NCBI RefSeq assembly: GCF_004212635.1
Contig: NZ_PSRT01000034.1
Location: 1 to 64,000, forward strand
DNA: 64,000 nt
Origin: Bradyrhizobium genosp. SA-3
GTDB taxonomy: Bacteria > Pseudomonadota > Alphaproteobacteria > Rhizobiales > Xanthobacteraceae
Direction: 5' to 3'
Shown here piece by piece: positions 54,183-62,726 of this stretch; position 1 is the first letter of the stretch, and every line of letters starts with the position of its first letter. The notes under the pieces were generated by a model. That model had not been told where the DNA came from. It saw only the letters and a program-made list of their open reading frames with translations, and made no database searches. A program made the position numbers and the translations under genes.

Positions 54183-55106
54183 TCACGCAGTCAGTCCGGG
54201 GCTGGGCCCGGGTATCCATGGCTGTCGTTGCTCTTCGCCATTCGACGCGATCGTCAGTCCGGGCTTGCCGATCTGAACCACCGGCACGTTGCGCGGATCA
54301 TGACCGGGCGTCTCGGCGGCAAAGGTCTTGCTGCGGGTCACCAGGAAATCGATGATGTGGTTGCGCAAGGCGTAGTACAGCGGATGGCGGTGCAGATCGG
54401 TGCGGCCGCGATCCCTCGGCAGCGGGTTCTCGACGACTTCGGCGAGCACCGCGCCCGGACCGTTGGTCATCAGGAAAATCTTGTCGGCGAGATAGATCGC
54501 CTCGTCCACGTCATGGGTGATCATGAACGCGGTCTGCCCAGTCTCGAGGCAAATCCGCCGCACCTCGTCCTGGAGCGTGCCGCGCGTCAGCGCGTCGAGC
54601 GCCGAGAACGGCTCGTCCATCAGCATCATCTTCGGCGTGATCGAGAGCGCGCGGGCGATGCCGACGCGCTGCTTCATGCCGCCCGACAGCTCGGAGGGAC
54701 GCTTGTGCTCGGAGCCGGTGAGGCCGACGAGATCGATGAAACTCTGCGCGTGCGCCCTGACCTTGGCGCGATCCCAGCTCCGCCATTTCGAGCTGACGGC
54801 ATAGGCGACGTTGCCGAGCACGGTGCGCCAGGGCAAAAGCGCGTGGCTCTGGAAGATCACGGCGCGGTCGAGGCTGGTGCCGGAAATCGCCTGCCCGTCG
54901 ACGATGACGGCACCTTCGCTCGGCGCATCGAGGCCGGCAAGGATGTTGAGCACTGTGGTTTTGCCGCAGCCGGAATGGCCGATCACGCAACAGAACTCGC
55001 CGCGGGCCATCGACAGCCACAGATTCTCGAACACGGTCGTGGTGGCGCCGCCCGCGCCCGGATAGCGCTTCGCGATGCCTTCGATGGAGATGAATTTATC
55101 GGTCAC
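54183..55106 (-). CDS. ABC transporter ATPase, nitrate/cyanate type
   Basis: The 307-residue nucleotide-binding subunit has Walker A GHSGCGKTT, Q-loop region IFQSHALLPW, signature LSGGMKQR, Walker B MMLMDEPFSALD and switch His in FMITHDVDEA. The C-terminal 50 residues are an extension. GTG start at 55106 with GGAG upstream, four bases after the permease stop. Subfamily (NrtD/SsuB/TauB) agrees with cyanate, nitrate or sulfonate import; the adjacent cynS favours cyanate. Confidence 0.93.
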   Translation of the reverse strand: MTDKFISIEGIAKRYPGAGGATTTVFENLWLSMARGEFCCVIGHSGCGKTTVLNILAGLDAPSEGAVIVDGQAISGTSLDRAVIFQSHALLPWRTVLGNVAYAVSSKWRSWDRAKVRAHAQSFIDLVGLTGSEHKRPSELSGGMKQRVGIARALSITPKMMLMDEPFSALDALTRGTLQDEVRRICLETGQTAFMITHDVDEAIYLADKIFLMTNGPGAVLAEVVENPLPRDRGRTDLHRHPLYYALRNHIIDFLVTRSKTFAAETPGHDPRNVPVVQIGKPGLTIASNGEEQRQPWIPGPSPGLTA

Positions 55107-55110
55107 TGCC

Positions 55111-55950
55111 CTACTCCGGAAACGTAACCATGCGCGTGAATCGCGCCAGGATCTGGTCAAGCAGCATGCCGACGATCCCGATCAGGAGGATCGCGATGAT
55201 GACATTGGTGATCGAGAGGTTGTTCCACTCGTTCCAGACGAAATAGCCGATCCCGGTGCCGCCGACGAGCATTTCGGCGGCGACGATCACGAGCCAGGCA
55301 ATGCCGATCGAGATGCGCATCCCGGTCAAGATCGTCGGCGCTGCCGCCGGCAGGATCACGGTGAAGGCGCGCCTGACGGTGCCGACCTCCAGCGTGCGCG
55401 CGACGTTGATCCACTCCTTGCGCACGCCGGCAACGCCGAAGACGGTGTTGAGCAGCATCGGCCAGATCGAGCAGATGAAGATGACGAAGATCGCCGAGAT
55501 CGAGGAATCCTTGATGGTGTAGAGCGCCAGCGGCATCCAGGCCAGCGGCGAGATCGGCTTCAGCACCTGGATGAAGGGATCGAGCGCCTTGCTGAGCAGC
55601 GGCGACATGCCGATGAGGAAGCCGAGCGGGATCGCGACCAGCACCGCCAGCAGATAGCCGGTGCCGACGCGCGCGATCGAATAGGCAAGCTGGATGCCGA
55701 GCCCCTTGTCGTTCGGCCCGTTGTCATAGAACGGCCGCCTCAGGTGCTCCCAGAGCTTTGCGCCGACATCGAGCGGCCCGGGCATCGCGGATTTGCCTTG
55801 CGTCGCGGTCAGCCCCATCAGCTTGGCGTATTCCGGACTCATCGCTGTCGTTGCGCCGGTCGAGCGCGTGGCGAGATGCCAGATGCCGAGGAATGCGGCG
55901 AGAAGCGCGATAGAGACGAGGCCGGCGCGGAGGCGGAGGGAGGAGTTCAT
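55111..55950 (-). CDS. ABC transporter permease, nitrate/cyanate type
   Basis: The 279-residue inner-membrane protein has about six helices and the EAA loop of the BPD family in VARTLEVGTVRRAFTVILPAAAPTI. A first-helix segment is followed by an Asn/Gly-rich periplasmic loop (SPEYAKLMGLTATQGK). The ATG at 55950 has GGAGAGG upstream and is preferred over the GTG or ATG at 55968. It is adjacent to the ATPase gene, and separated from the binding-protein gene by a 127-bp palindromic repeat. Confidence 0.92.
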   Translation of the reverse strand: MNSSLRLRAGLVSIALLAAFLGIWHLATRSTGATTAMSPEYAKLMGLTATQGKSAMPGPLDVGAKLWEHLRRPFYDNGPNDKGLGIQLAYSIARVGTGYLLAVLVAIPLGFLIGMSPLLSKALDPFIQVLKPISPLAWMPLALYTIKDSSISAIFVIFICSIWPMLLNTVFGVAGVRKEWINVARTLEVGTVRRAFTVILPAAAPTILTGMRISIGIAWLVIVAAEMLVGGTGIGYFVWNEWNNLSITNVIIAILLIGIVGMLLDQILARFTRMVTFPE

Positions 55951-55970
55951 TGCGCAAGACCTCTCCACAT

Positions 55971-56097
55971 GTCGTCCCGGCGAAGGCCGGGACCCATACC
56001 GCGGAATCTATCGATCGCGATCGGTAGCAGCACCGAACGATGAGTCTTCGCCAAACATCTCCCTGGGGTTATGGGTCCCGGCCTTCGCCGGGACGAC
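55971..56097. repeat. Palindromic repeat inside the cyn operon
   Basis: The 28-base left arm (55971-55998, starting GTCGTCCCGGCGAAGG) and right arm (56070-56097, ending CCGGGACGAC) are near-exact inverted copies, enclosing about 71 bases. It lies between the binding-protein and permease genes. In the message it would form a long hairpin that may protect or stop the upstream RNA. Confidence 0.85.
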
Positions 56098-56116
56098 GGT
56101 AGCGAGAGAAGTTTAC

Positions 56117-57499
56117 TCACGATGCCTTCCTGATCTTGAAGCTGGCCAAATAATCCTCCGGCTTGGCCGGATCGAACGTCTTGCCCATCACCGCGAACGA
56201 CTTGTAGCTGCTCGCGGGCGGCGACAGCCCCATCTCGGTCATCAGCTTCTTCGTATCGGTCGCCAGGTACACCTGCTCGGCGACCGTCTTGTAATCGACG
56301 TCGCCCTTGATCTGGCCCCAGCGCTTCATCTGCGTCAGCATCCACACCGCAAAGGACTGCCAGGGGAACGGATCGAAATCGACCCGCTTGGCGTCGGTCT
56401 TCACCCCGCCGAGGCCGTCGGCGTAGGTGCCGGTCAAAACCTGCTCCAGCACCGTGACCGGCGCGTTGATGTAGTTCGCCGGCGCGATCGCCTCCGCGAT
56501 CTGCTTGCGGTTCTCTGCCTTCGACGCATAGGCCGTCGCATCGACGATGGCCCGCGTCAGTGCGGCAAAGCTGTTCGGCGCCGTCGTGATGAACTCGCGG
56601 CTCGCAGCAAAGCTGCAGCAGGGATGGCCATCCCAGATATCCTTGGACAAGAGATGCATGAAACCGACGCCGTCATAGATCGCGCGCTGGCAGATGTTGT
56701 CGGGCGCGAGGAAGCCGTCGATGTTGTCGGCGCGCAGGTTCGCGACCATCTCCGGCGGCGGTACCGAGCGCAGCTGCACGTCGGTATCGGGGTCGAGACC
56801 GGCTTCCGCGAGATAATAGCGCAGCAAATAGTTGTGCATGGAATAGTCGAAGGGAATGGCGAACTTCAGGCCCTTCCAGTCCTTGGGATCGCGCTTGTCC
56901 TTGTGCTTGGCCGCCAGCACGATGCCCTGCCCGTTGATGTTCTCGATCGCCGGCACGGCAAAGGGAATGGCGTTCGCACCGAGCCCCAGCGAGATCGCGA
57001 TCGGCATCGGCGCCAGCATGTGTGCCGCGTCGTATTCCTTGTTGATCGTCTTGTCGCGGATCACTGCCCAGCCGGCGGTCTTGACCACTTCGACGTTGAG
57101 GCCGTGCTTGGCATAGAAACCGAGCGGGGCCGCCATGATGATCGGCGTCGCGCAGGTGATCGGGATGAAGCCGACCTTGAGGTCCTTCTTCTCGGGCGCG
57201 CCAGTCTCGGCAAACACCTCGGTTGCGGTCTGAAGCGGGAAGAACTGCGACAGCGCGGCCAGCGCCGTCGAGGCCCCAACCGATTTCAGAAACGCGCGCC
57301 GCGCCATATCTTGCGGAAACATCGCGCGCATCACAGCGGAGGCGACAACGCCCGCGTAACGCGTCTCCTCGCTGTCCGACGGGTCGCAGCGCAGGGCTGC
57401 GCTCGCCTGCTCGTGCTCCGCCGCCGATCGGTGCTGGCCACAGACACAACCGGCTCGAAGGTTTCGATCGGGATCAAACGGATTGTCGAATGTGGACAT
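56117..57499 (-). CDS. ABC transporter binding protein, NrtA/CynA family
   Basis: The 460-residue receptor has an unusual N-terminal extension with cysteines 18, 20 and 38 in GCVCGQHRSAAEHEQ, followed by a twin-arginine signal at Arg67-Arg68 (ARRAFLKSVG). An NMT1/THI5-like core then shows VGFIPITCATPIIMAAPLGFY. Length fits nitrate- and cyanate-type receptors. The start lies about 20 bases downstream of the predicted sigma-54 transcription start. It is the first gene of the importer, divergent from the activator. Ligand inferred from cynS. Confidence 0.9.
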   Translation of the reverse strand: MSTFDNPFDPDRNLRAGCVCGQHRSAAEHEQASAALRCDPSDSEETRYAGVVASAVMRAMFPQDMARRAFLKSVGASTALAALSQFFPLQTATEVFAETGAPEKKDLKVGFIPITCATPIIMAAPLGFYAKHGLNVEVVKTAGWAVIRDKTINKEYDAAHMLAPMPIAISLGLGANAIPFAVPAIENINGQGIVLAAKHKDKRDPKDWKGLKFAIPFDYSMHNYLLRYYLAEAGLDPDTDVQLRSVPPPEMVANLRADNIDGFLAPDNICQRAIYDGVGFMHLLSKDIWDGHPCCSFAASREFITTAPNSFAALTRAIVDATAYASKAENRKQIAEAIAPANYINAPVTVLEQVLTGTYADGLGGVKTDAKRVDFDPFPWQSFAVWMLTQMKRWGQIKGDVDYKTVAEQVYLATDTKKLMTEMGLSPPASSYKSFAVMGKTFDPAKPEDYLASFKIRKAS

Positions 57500-57533
57500 C
57501 GGACCTCCTGCGCGTCATTGCAGAAGGAATTAC

Positions 57534-57548
57534 GCAAGGAGCATGCCA
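57534..57548 (-). promoter_or_regulatory. Sigma-54 promoter of the cyanate ABC operon
   Basis: On the minus strand the sequence reads TGGCAT-N5-TTGC, matching the -24/-12 consensus TGGCAC-N5-TTGC in all but one position. The GG and GC pairs sit ten bases apart as required. The expected transcription start (about 57522) is some 20 bases before the binding-protein ATG at 57499. The neighbouring gene encodes a sigma-54 activator, which strongly supports the call. Confidence 0.82.
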
Positions 57549-57607
57549 TCGCCGGATCGCGAGGCAGTGCGTTGATGACGCAGCACTTTCCGTCGCGCTT
57601 GGTCGCT

Positions 57608-57657
57608 ACGAAAAGTCGTGATAAACGAAAATTCGTAATCAAATGACGAGATTTCGT
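57608..57657. promoter_or_regulatory. Three ACGA-N4-TCGT activator sites
   Basis: Exact ACGA-N4-TCGT palindromes start at 57608, 57625 and 57646 (centre sequences AAAG, AAAT and GATT), with start spacings of 17 and 21 bases. They lie about 60-120 bases upstream of the -24/-12 promoter, the usual distance for an enhancer-binding protein. The third site ends one base before the activator ATG at 57659, so it may also repress the activator gene. Confidence 0.78.
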
Positions 57658-57658
57658 A

Positions 57659-59593
57659 ATGGCAATGACGCCAATGCCCGGCCGCGACGATGCGGCCGAA
57701 ACCATCGATCCGCGCACCGCGGCGTTTGAGTCCTCAGTGGAAGCGACGCTGCTGGTCGATCCCTCCCGCGATCAGATCATCGACGCCAATCCGGCGGCCT
57801 GCACCCTGCTCGGCTACGACCGCACGCTGTTGCGGCAGACCAGGGCCAGCACCCTTCATGCCGGCCAGCTCCCGGCGCTGACCGTGTTCACCCAGGCCGT
57901 GCTGCACAAGGGCGCTTACTGGACCACGGCGCTCACCCCGCGCCATGCCGCCGGGCAAAATCTCAGGCTCGAATATGCCGGCTGCATCCTGCCCCATGAC
58001 GGCCGCACGCTGGTGCTGCTCACCCTCACCGATCTCGAAGCGCGCCGCCGACGCAACGTCGACGCTGCTGCCGAAGACCACATGCGCGGCGGCATCTCGA
58101 CCTGGCAGCGGGTCGAACGCGTATTCCAGGACATCGAGCGCGAGAACCAGCTGATCCTGCGCGCGGCCGGCGAAGGCATCTATGGCGTCAACGCCGAAGG
58201 CAAGACCACCTTCGTCAACCCTGCGGCGGAGCGGATGCTCGGCTGGACCGCCGAGGAGCTGGTCGGCAAGGAAATCCATCCGATCGTGCACCACACCCAC
58301 CATGATGGCCGGCACTATCACAACCACGACTGCCCGATCTATGCGGCGTTCCGCGACGGCGCCGTGCATCAGGTCGACGGCGAGGTGTTTTGGCGCAAGG
58401 ACGGCTCGCCCGCCTGGGTCGAATACACCTCCACTCCGATCCGCGACCGCGGCGTGGTGGTCGGCGCGGTCGTGGTGTTTCGCGATGTCAGCCAGCGCCG
58501 CGAGGCCGACGAGAAGCTGCATGCCGCGCTTGCCGAGGTCGACCGCCTGCGCGAGCGTCTCGAGCTCGAAAACGCCTATCTCCAGGAAGAAATCCGCATC
58601 GAGACCAATCCCCGCGGCATCATCGGCCAGAGCGAGGCGATCCAGAAGACGCTGCGCCAGGTCAAGCTGGTGGCCCCGACCACCGCGGCCGTGATGATCA
58701 CCGGGGCATCAGGCACCGGCAAGGAGCTGATCGCGCGCGCCATCCACGAAGCCTCGGGTCGCAGCGACCGGCCGCTGATCCGCGTCAACTGCGCCGCGAT
58801 CCCGCGCGAATTGTTCGAGAGCGAGTTCTTCGGTCATGTCCGCGGCGCCTTCACCGGCGCAACGCGCGACCGCATCGGCCGGTTCGAGCTTGCCGACGGC
58901 GGCACGTTGTTTCTGGACGAGGTTGGCGAGATCCCGCTCGAACTCCAGGGCAAGCTGCTGCGCGTCTTGCAGGAAGGCAATTTCGAGCGCGTCGGCCAGG
59001 AGCGCACGCGCGCGGTCGACGTGCGCGTCATTGCCGCGACCAATCGCGATCTCAAGCAGGAGGTGCAACGCGGCCGGTTTCGCGAGGACCTCTATTTCCG
59101 TCTCAACGTATTTCCGATCGAGACTGTCCCCTTGCGCGAGCGACGCGAGGACATTCCGCTGCTCGCCCAGCATTTCCTGACGCGCGAGAGCAAGGCGTTG
59201 AAGTCGAACCTGCGTCTGTCCGAAGGCGATGCGCGGCGGCTGACCCGCTACGACTGGCCCGGCAATGTCCGCGAATTGCAGAACGTGATCGAGCGCGCCG
59301 CAATCCTGTCCCAGAACGGGCGGCTGCGCATCGATCTGCCCGACCCCTCCGGCACGCAAGCTCCGAGCGGCGCTGCACGCCCGAAAGCCGATGTGCGCCC
59401 CGCGGTCATGACGTCATCGGAAATGCGCGATCACGAGCGCGCCAACATTTTGGCGGCGCTCGAAGCCTGCGCAGGGAAAGTCTTCGGCCCCGGCGGCGCG
59501 GCCGAGATGCTCGATATCAAGCCGACCACATTGGCCTCGCGGATCAAGGCGCTTGGTATTGCGCCTCGTCCGCGGGCAGATCTCAACGGCTAG
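57659..59593 (+). CDS. Sigma-54-dependent PAS-domain activator
   Basis: The 644-residue protein has two PAS-type domains (about 20-125 and 160-280), a coiled-coil linker (280-315), an AAA+ domain, and a C-terminal Fis helix-turn-helix. The AAA+ domain holds Walker A GASGTGKE (349-356), GAFTGA (396-401) and the Walker B acidic pair at 420-421. GAFTGA is the loop that contacts sigma-54. The second PAS has a His/Cys-rich loop between residues 207 and 225, including [15 protein letters not shown], which could bind metal or a cofactor. The ATG at 57659 overlaps an activator site; ATG 57665 is an alternative. Divergent from the cyanate importer. Confidence 0.93.
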   Translation: MAMTPMPGRDDAAETIDPRTAAFESSVEATLLVDPSRDQIIDANPAACTLLGYDRTLLRQTRASTLHAGQLPALTVFTQAVLHKGAYWTTALTPRHAAGQNLRLEYAGCILPHDGRTLVLLTLTDLEARRRRNVDAAAEDHMRGGISTWQRVERVFQDIERENQLILRAAGEGIYGVNAEGKTTFVNPAAERMLGWTAEELVGKEIHPIVHHTHHDGRHYHNHDCPIYAAFRDGAVHQVDGEVFWRKDGSPAWVEYTSTPIRDRGVVVGAVVVFRDVSQRREADEKLHAALAEVDRLRERLELENAYLQEEIRIETNPRGIIGQSEAIQKTLRQVKLVAPTTAAVMITGASGTGKELIARAIHEASGRSDRPLIRVNCAAIPRELFESEFFGHVRGAFTGATRDRIGRFELADGGTLFLDEVGEIPLELQGKLLRVLQEGNFERVGQERTRAVDVRVIAATNRDLKQEVQRGRFREDLYFRLNVFPIETVPLRERREDIPLLAQHFLTRESKALKSNLRLSEGDARRLTRYDWPGNVRELQNVIERAAILSQNGRLRIDLPDPSGTQAPSGAARPKADVRPAVMTSSEMRDHERANILAALEACAGKVFGPGGAAEMLDIKPTTLASRIKALGIAPRPRADLNG

Positions 59594-59625
59594 AATGTGG
59601 CGAAGCACGGTCGCGCGCCTCGGTT

Positions 59626-59782
59626 CACCTCTCCCGTAGGGAGAGGTCGGATCGCATCGAGAGATGCGATCCGGGTGAGGGCTTACGGTCTCACCAAAGG
59701 CAACGCCCCCTCACCCGGATTGCGCTGGACGATGCTTCGCATCGCCAGGAGCAATCCGACCTCTCCCCGTCGGGGAGAGGTG
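59626..59782. repeat. Large intergenic palindromic repeat
   Basis: The element opens CACCTCTCCC-GTA-GGGAGAGGT and closes ACCTCTCCCCGTCGGGGAGAGGTG, each a hairpin, with complementary CGGAT/ATCCG arms and GGGTGAGGGCT blocks inside. The ends are related to the repeat at the left edge of the window. It fills the space between the activator and sulfurtransferase genes, which converge, and could form a two-way 3' structure. Confidence 0.78.
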
Positions 59783-59810
59783 GACCGAGCCCTAAGGCAG
59801 CGGCACGCTA

Positions 59811-60689
59811 TCACGCCGCCTTGATCGTGACCTCCGCTGCCATCGGCAATCCCTGCTCGATCGGCAGCGACGGATCGCGCGACCATTCGTTCCAGGAGCC
59901 AAAGTACATCCGCACGTCCTTTACGCCGGCATTCTTCAGCGCCAGGAACGTGTTTGAGGCGCGCGCGCCCTTGAAGCAGTAGAGATAGACCGGCGTCGTC
60001 TGCGAGATGCCGACAGTGGCGCATTCGGCCAGAATCTCGTCCTTGGACTTGAAGCGCGGGCCCTCGGCGGTCGGCTTCATCATGCGGTACCATTCCAGCC
60101 ACACCGCGCCGGGGATGCGGCCCTTGCGTGGGCAGAAATCCTTGCCGTATGGGGACGAGCTGTCGCCGATCCACTCATCGACGTCGCGCACGTCGAGGAT
60201 GGCGATGCCGGGCTTGCCGACGGCCCCGAGCATGGTCTTGGCGTCGATCAGGATCTCGCCCGCCTCAGGCACGATCGTGAACGAGGCCTTCGCCGGCGTC
60301 GGCACGTCCTTGGTGACCGGCAATCCGGCTACTGCCCAGGCATCGAAACCGCCATGCAACACCTTGACCTTGGGATAGCCGAGCATGGTGAGGAGATAGT
60401 AGCCGCGGCAGGACTGACCGAAGCCGGAGTTCATCGACTGCTCATAGACCACCGCTGTCTCCGTTCCGGAGAGACCGGCGGCACCAAAGGCGTCGGCAAA
60501 TTTGGTCTTGAGCTCGTTGATGCCGTCGGGCGTCGAGGTCGCAAGATAGGTGAAGATGTCGTGCACGTTCACGGCATTGGGGAGGTGCCCGGCGCCGTAG
60601 GCGTCGGGATTGCGGGTGTCGATGACGACACAGGGCTCGGTCTTCAAGAGATCGGCAAGTTCGCTGGCAGAGATCAGAACGTCCGTCAT
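59811..60689 (-). CDS. Two-domain rhodanese-type sulfurtransferase
   Basis: The 292-residue protein has two rhodanese folds; the second holds the active-site Cys238 in the loop CFKGAR (VYLYCFKGARASNTFLA). Thiosulfate or 3-mercaptopyruvate sulfurtransferases move sulfane sulfur to a thiol acceptor. The loop CFKGAR differs from CRxGxR/T of classical enzymes, so donor choice is uncertain. GGAGAGG precedes the ATG at 60689. Third gene of the OsmC / dehydrogenase-like operon. No signal peptide. Confidence 0.9.
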   Translation of the reverse strand: MTDVLISASELADLLKTEPCVVIDTRNPDAYGAGHLPNAVNVHDIFTYLATSTPDGINELKTKFADAFGAAGLSGTETAVVYEQSMNSGFGQSCRGYYLLTMLGYPKVKVLHGGFDAWAVAGLPVTKDVPTPAKASFTIVPEAGEILIDAKTMLGAVGKPGIAILDVRDVDEWIGDSSSPYGKDFCPRKGRIPGAVWLEWYRMMKPTAEGPRFKSKDEILAECATVGISQTTPVYLYCFKGARASNTFLALKNAGVKDVRMYFGSWNEWSRDPSLPIEQGLPMAAEVTIKAA

Positions 60690-60765
60690 TGGCAGCCTCT
60701 CCGTTGAGGTTGAAGGTGGTCTTAACAGTCGTCTTGGCAGGCGTCTTCGGGTGGACTCGTGAAGA

Positions 60766-61899
60766 TCAGGAATCGGCGAGCATCTTGCGTAATTGCTTGG
60801 TGGCAGGCGTGACGATCGCGACGAAATAGGCCTCGCGCAGTCGCCGCTGAGCGCGATGGCTTTTGAGATAACCGCGTGCACCACAATGCAGCATCGCCGC
60901 ATGCGCCGCCGCGACGCTGGCTTCGCCGGCACGAAGCCTGAGTGCGATCACCTTGCGCCAGTAGGTCTCCTCCTCGTTGTAGGGATCACGCGCCAGCGCC
61001 ATCGTTTCGGTCTCGAGCTCGGCGGCGAGATCGCGAAAATGCACCGGCTGCTGCGGCAGATAGCGGTTGATATGGCCAAGGGGGCTGTCGACTTCGTCCA
61101 TGATGTTGATGCAGTCCCTGATCACGCCGAGCGCCATGCCGGCCTGGAGCAGGATGAAGCCGGCGCGGATCTTCTTCACGAAGGGACCCGCGGGATCGGC
61201 CAGGATCAGTTCGTCCGGCACGAAGACGTCGCGGAACTGGACGCCATAAGTGCCGGTGCCGTCCATGGCGAGGAACGGCTTGCACGGCGTCAGCGTGATC
61301 GCGGGATCGGAGCAGTCGGCCAGAAACATCACCGTGCCAGGCTCGCCTTTTGCGATGCCCTGATCGTCCTCGCGTTCGAAGATCGTGCCGAAGTAATGGT
61401 CAGGACCGAGATTGGAGACCCAGGGCAGCGCGCCGCGCACGATGTAGCCGCCCTCGACCTTGCGCCCCTTCAGCTTGAGCTTCTCGATGCCAAAGAAGCT
61501 CTTCATCGGATTGGAGAGCCCGGTGCCGCCGAGCACCCGCCCCGTCGAGAAGGCATCGCCAAAGCGTTTTGCCAGCTTCAGATTTGTCGAGTTCGCGGCG
61601 TACCAGACGAGCGTGTTCTGGCACCAGGCCATGAAGGCGGTGGCGCCGCAAATCTCGCCAATCGCCGCCATCGCCTGGATGGCGCAGCGCAGATCCGCGG
61701 GGCCTTCGTGCGGGACGTGACTGCCCCAGGCGCCGACCGCGCCGAACTTGCGCAGAACCTCGGCCGGATAGACCGTGCCGGCGTCGATGCCGGCAGCGAG
61801 CGGCGCGAGCTGCTCCCGCGCGATCCGCGCCACCTCTCCTGCAATGGACGGTGCGGGATGATCCAAAACGTCGACCCGCGATAAAGCCAGTGAACCCAT
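60766..61899 (-). CDS. Acyl-CoA dehydrogenase-family flavoprotein
   Basis: The 377-residue protein belongs to the acyl-CoA dehydrogenase/flavin monooxygenase superfamily: IAREQLAPLAAGIDAG, GEICGATAFMAWCQNTLV, the flavin region GGTGLSNPMKSFFG and a C-terminal helix bundle (RDLAAELETETMALARDPY). The classical catalytic Glu is not obvious, and the partners (OsmC, sulfurtransferase) point towards an organosulfur monooxygenase such as SfnB/DszC rather than beta-oxidation. GGGAGA precedes the ATG at 61899. 36 bases from the OsmC stop. Confidence 0.85.
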   Translation of the reverse strand: MGSLALSRVDVLDHPAPSIAGEVARIAREQLAPLAAGIDAGTVYPAEVLRKFGAVGAWGSHVPHEGPADLRCAIQAMAAIGEICGATAFMAWCQNTLVWYAANSTNLKLAKRFGDAFSTGRVLGGTGLSNPMKSFFGIEKLKLKGRKVEGGYIVRGALPWVSNLGPDHYFGTIFEREDDQGIAKGEPGTVMFLADCSDPAITLTPCKPFLAMDGTGTYGVQFRDVFVPDELILADPAGPFVKKIRAGFILLQAGMALGVIRDCINIMDEVDSPLGHINRYLPQQPVHFRDLAAELETETMALARDPYNEEETYWRKVIALRLRAGEASVAAAHAAMLHCGARGYLKSHRAQRRLREAYFVAIVTPATKQLRKMLADS

Positions 61900-61936
61900 G
61901 ATCGTCTCCCGCACCCCAGTTGCTGATTGCTGTCTG

Positions 61937-62479
61937 CTAGATGCCGACCTCGAGATTGACCGGGCGGGTGAAGGTGTTGGCGACCGGCGACCATTTCTTC
62001 ACATGGGCGACCAGCGCGTTGATCTCGTCCGGCGCGATGCCCTCGCACTCCATGTCGACCTTGACGCGGACGTCAGTGAAGCCGACCGGCTTGTCGGAAG
62101 TGTCGCCGGTGCCCCAGACCGCAGTGATGTTGAGGTCGCCCTCGAGCTCCAGCTCGAGCTTGTTGACGATCCAGCCGCGATGCACGGCGTTGGCGTGCAG
62201 ACCGACGGCGAGGCAGGAGCCGAGCGCGGCGAGCGAGGCTTCCGACGGATTGGGCGCGGTATCGTCGCCCAGAAGCCCCGGGGGCTCGTCGACGATGTAG
62301 GGCGGCAAATTGCGGATGTAGTTGGCGTGGCGGAATTTTCCCTCCGCGACCGTCTTGCACTTCAAGGTCTTGACGACCTTCGGATTGGCCTTGCCGCTCG
62401 CGATCAGTTGCTCGAGGCCATTCTTGTCGATGGGCGCGAGGCACCCCGTCAGCACTGTCTTCTGAACGACGGCAGTCAT
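61937..62479 (-). CDS. OsmC-family protein
   Basis: The 180-residue protein has the OsmC/Ohr fold: a catalytic Cys in LAALGSCLAVGLHANAVHRG and PNPSEASL nearby. The second OsmC cysteine partner is weakly conserved, placing it in the YhfA/OsmC-like rather than the Ohr class. Such proteins reduce organic peroxides or act on thiols. GGGAGAAG precedes the ATG at 62479. First gene of the leftward operon; the divergent TetR gene probably controls it. Confidence 0.9.
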   Translation of the reverse strand: MTAVVQKTVLTGCLAPIDKNGLEQLIASGKANPKVVKTLKCKTVAEGKFRHANYIRNLPPYIVDEPPGLLGDDTAPNPSEASLAALGSCLAVGLHANAVHRGWIVNKLELELEGDLNITAVWGTGDTSDKPVGFTDVRVKVDMECEGIAPDEINALVAHVKKWSPVANTFTRPVNLEVGI

Positions 62480-62603
62480 CAGTCTTCTCCCTGGCAGAAG
62501 TGGAAATCGGCAGGATACCGAACGGTCTGTTTCCTTGCATGGAGCGTGCCACAGCAAGCCGAAAACAAAACGCGAAGCATTGGAGCCGCTTAAGTGTCCC
62601 TGC

Positions 62604-62624
62604 CTGCGGATTGATCAGCCGCAG
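62604..62624. promoter_or_regulatory. Palindrome between the OsmC and TetR genes
   Basis: CTGCGG and CCGCAG flank a TGATCA palindrome, giving a 21-bp near-symmetrical site in the 247-bp gap between the two divergent starts. The size and place fit a TetR-family operator, but no promoter could be placed exactly. Confidence 0.4.
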
Positions 62625-62726
62625 CTTGCTTAAAGGCGAAGCAGATGCGCTTGCGCGTGCGAATCTTTTCGGCGCGGAACAGATGCGGCTTGCTGATGCG
62701 GCGCAGCTGCGGGTAAGTTCGAGTCC

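Noticed and set aside
55793..57646. A 617-codon plus-strand frame opposite the cyn receptor
   Set aside because: Shadow of the binding-protein gene and of a palindromic repeat; no domain is seen.
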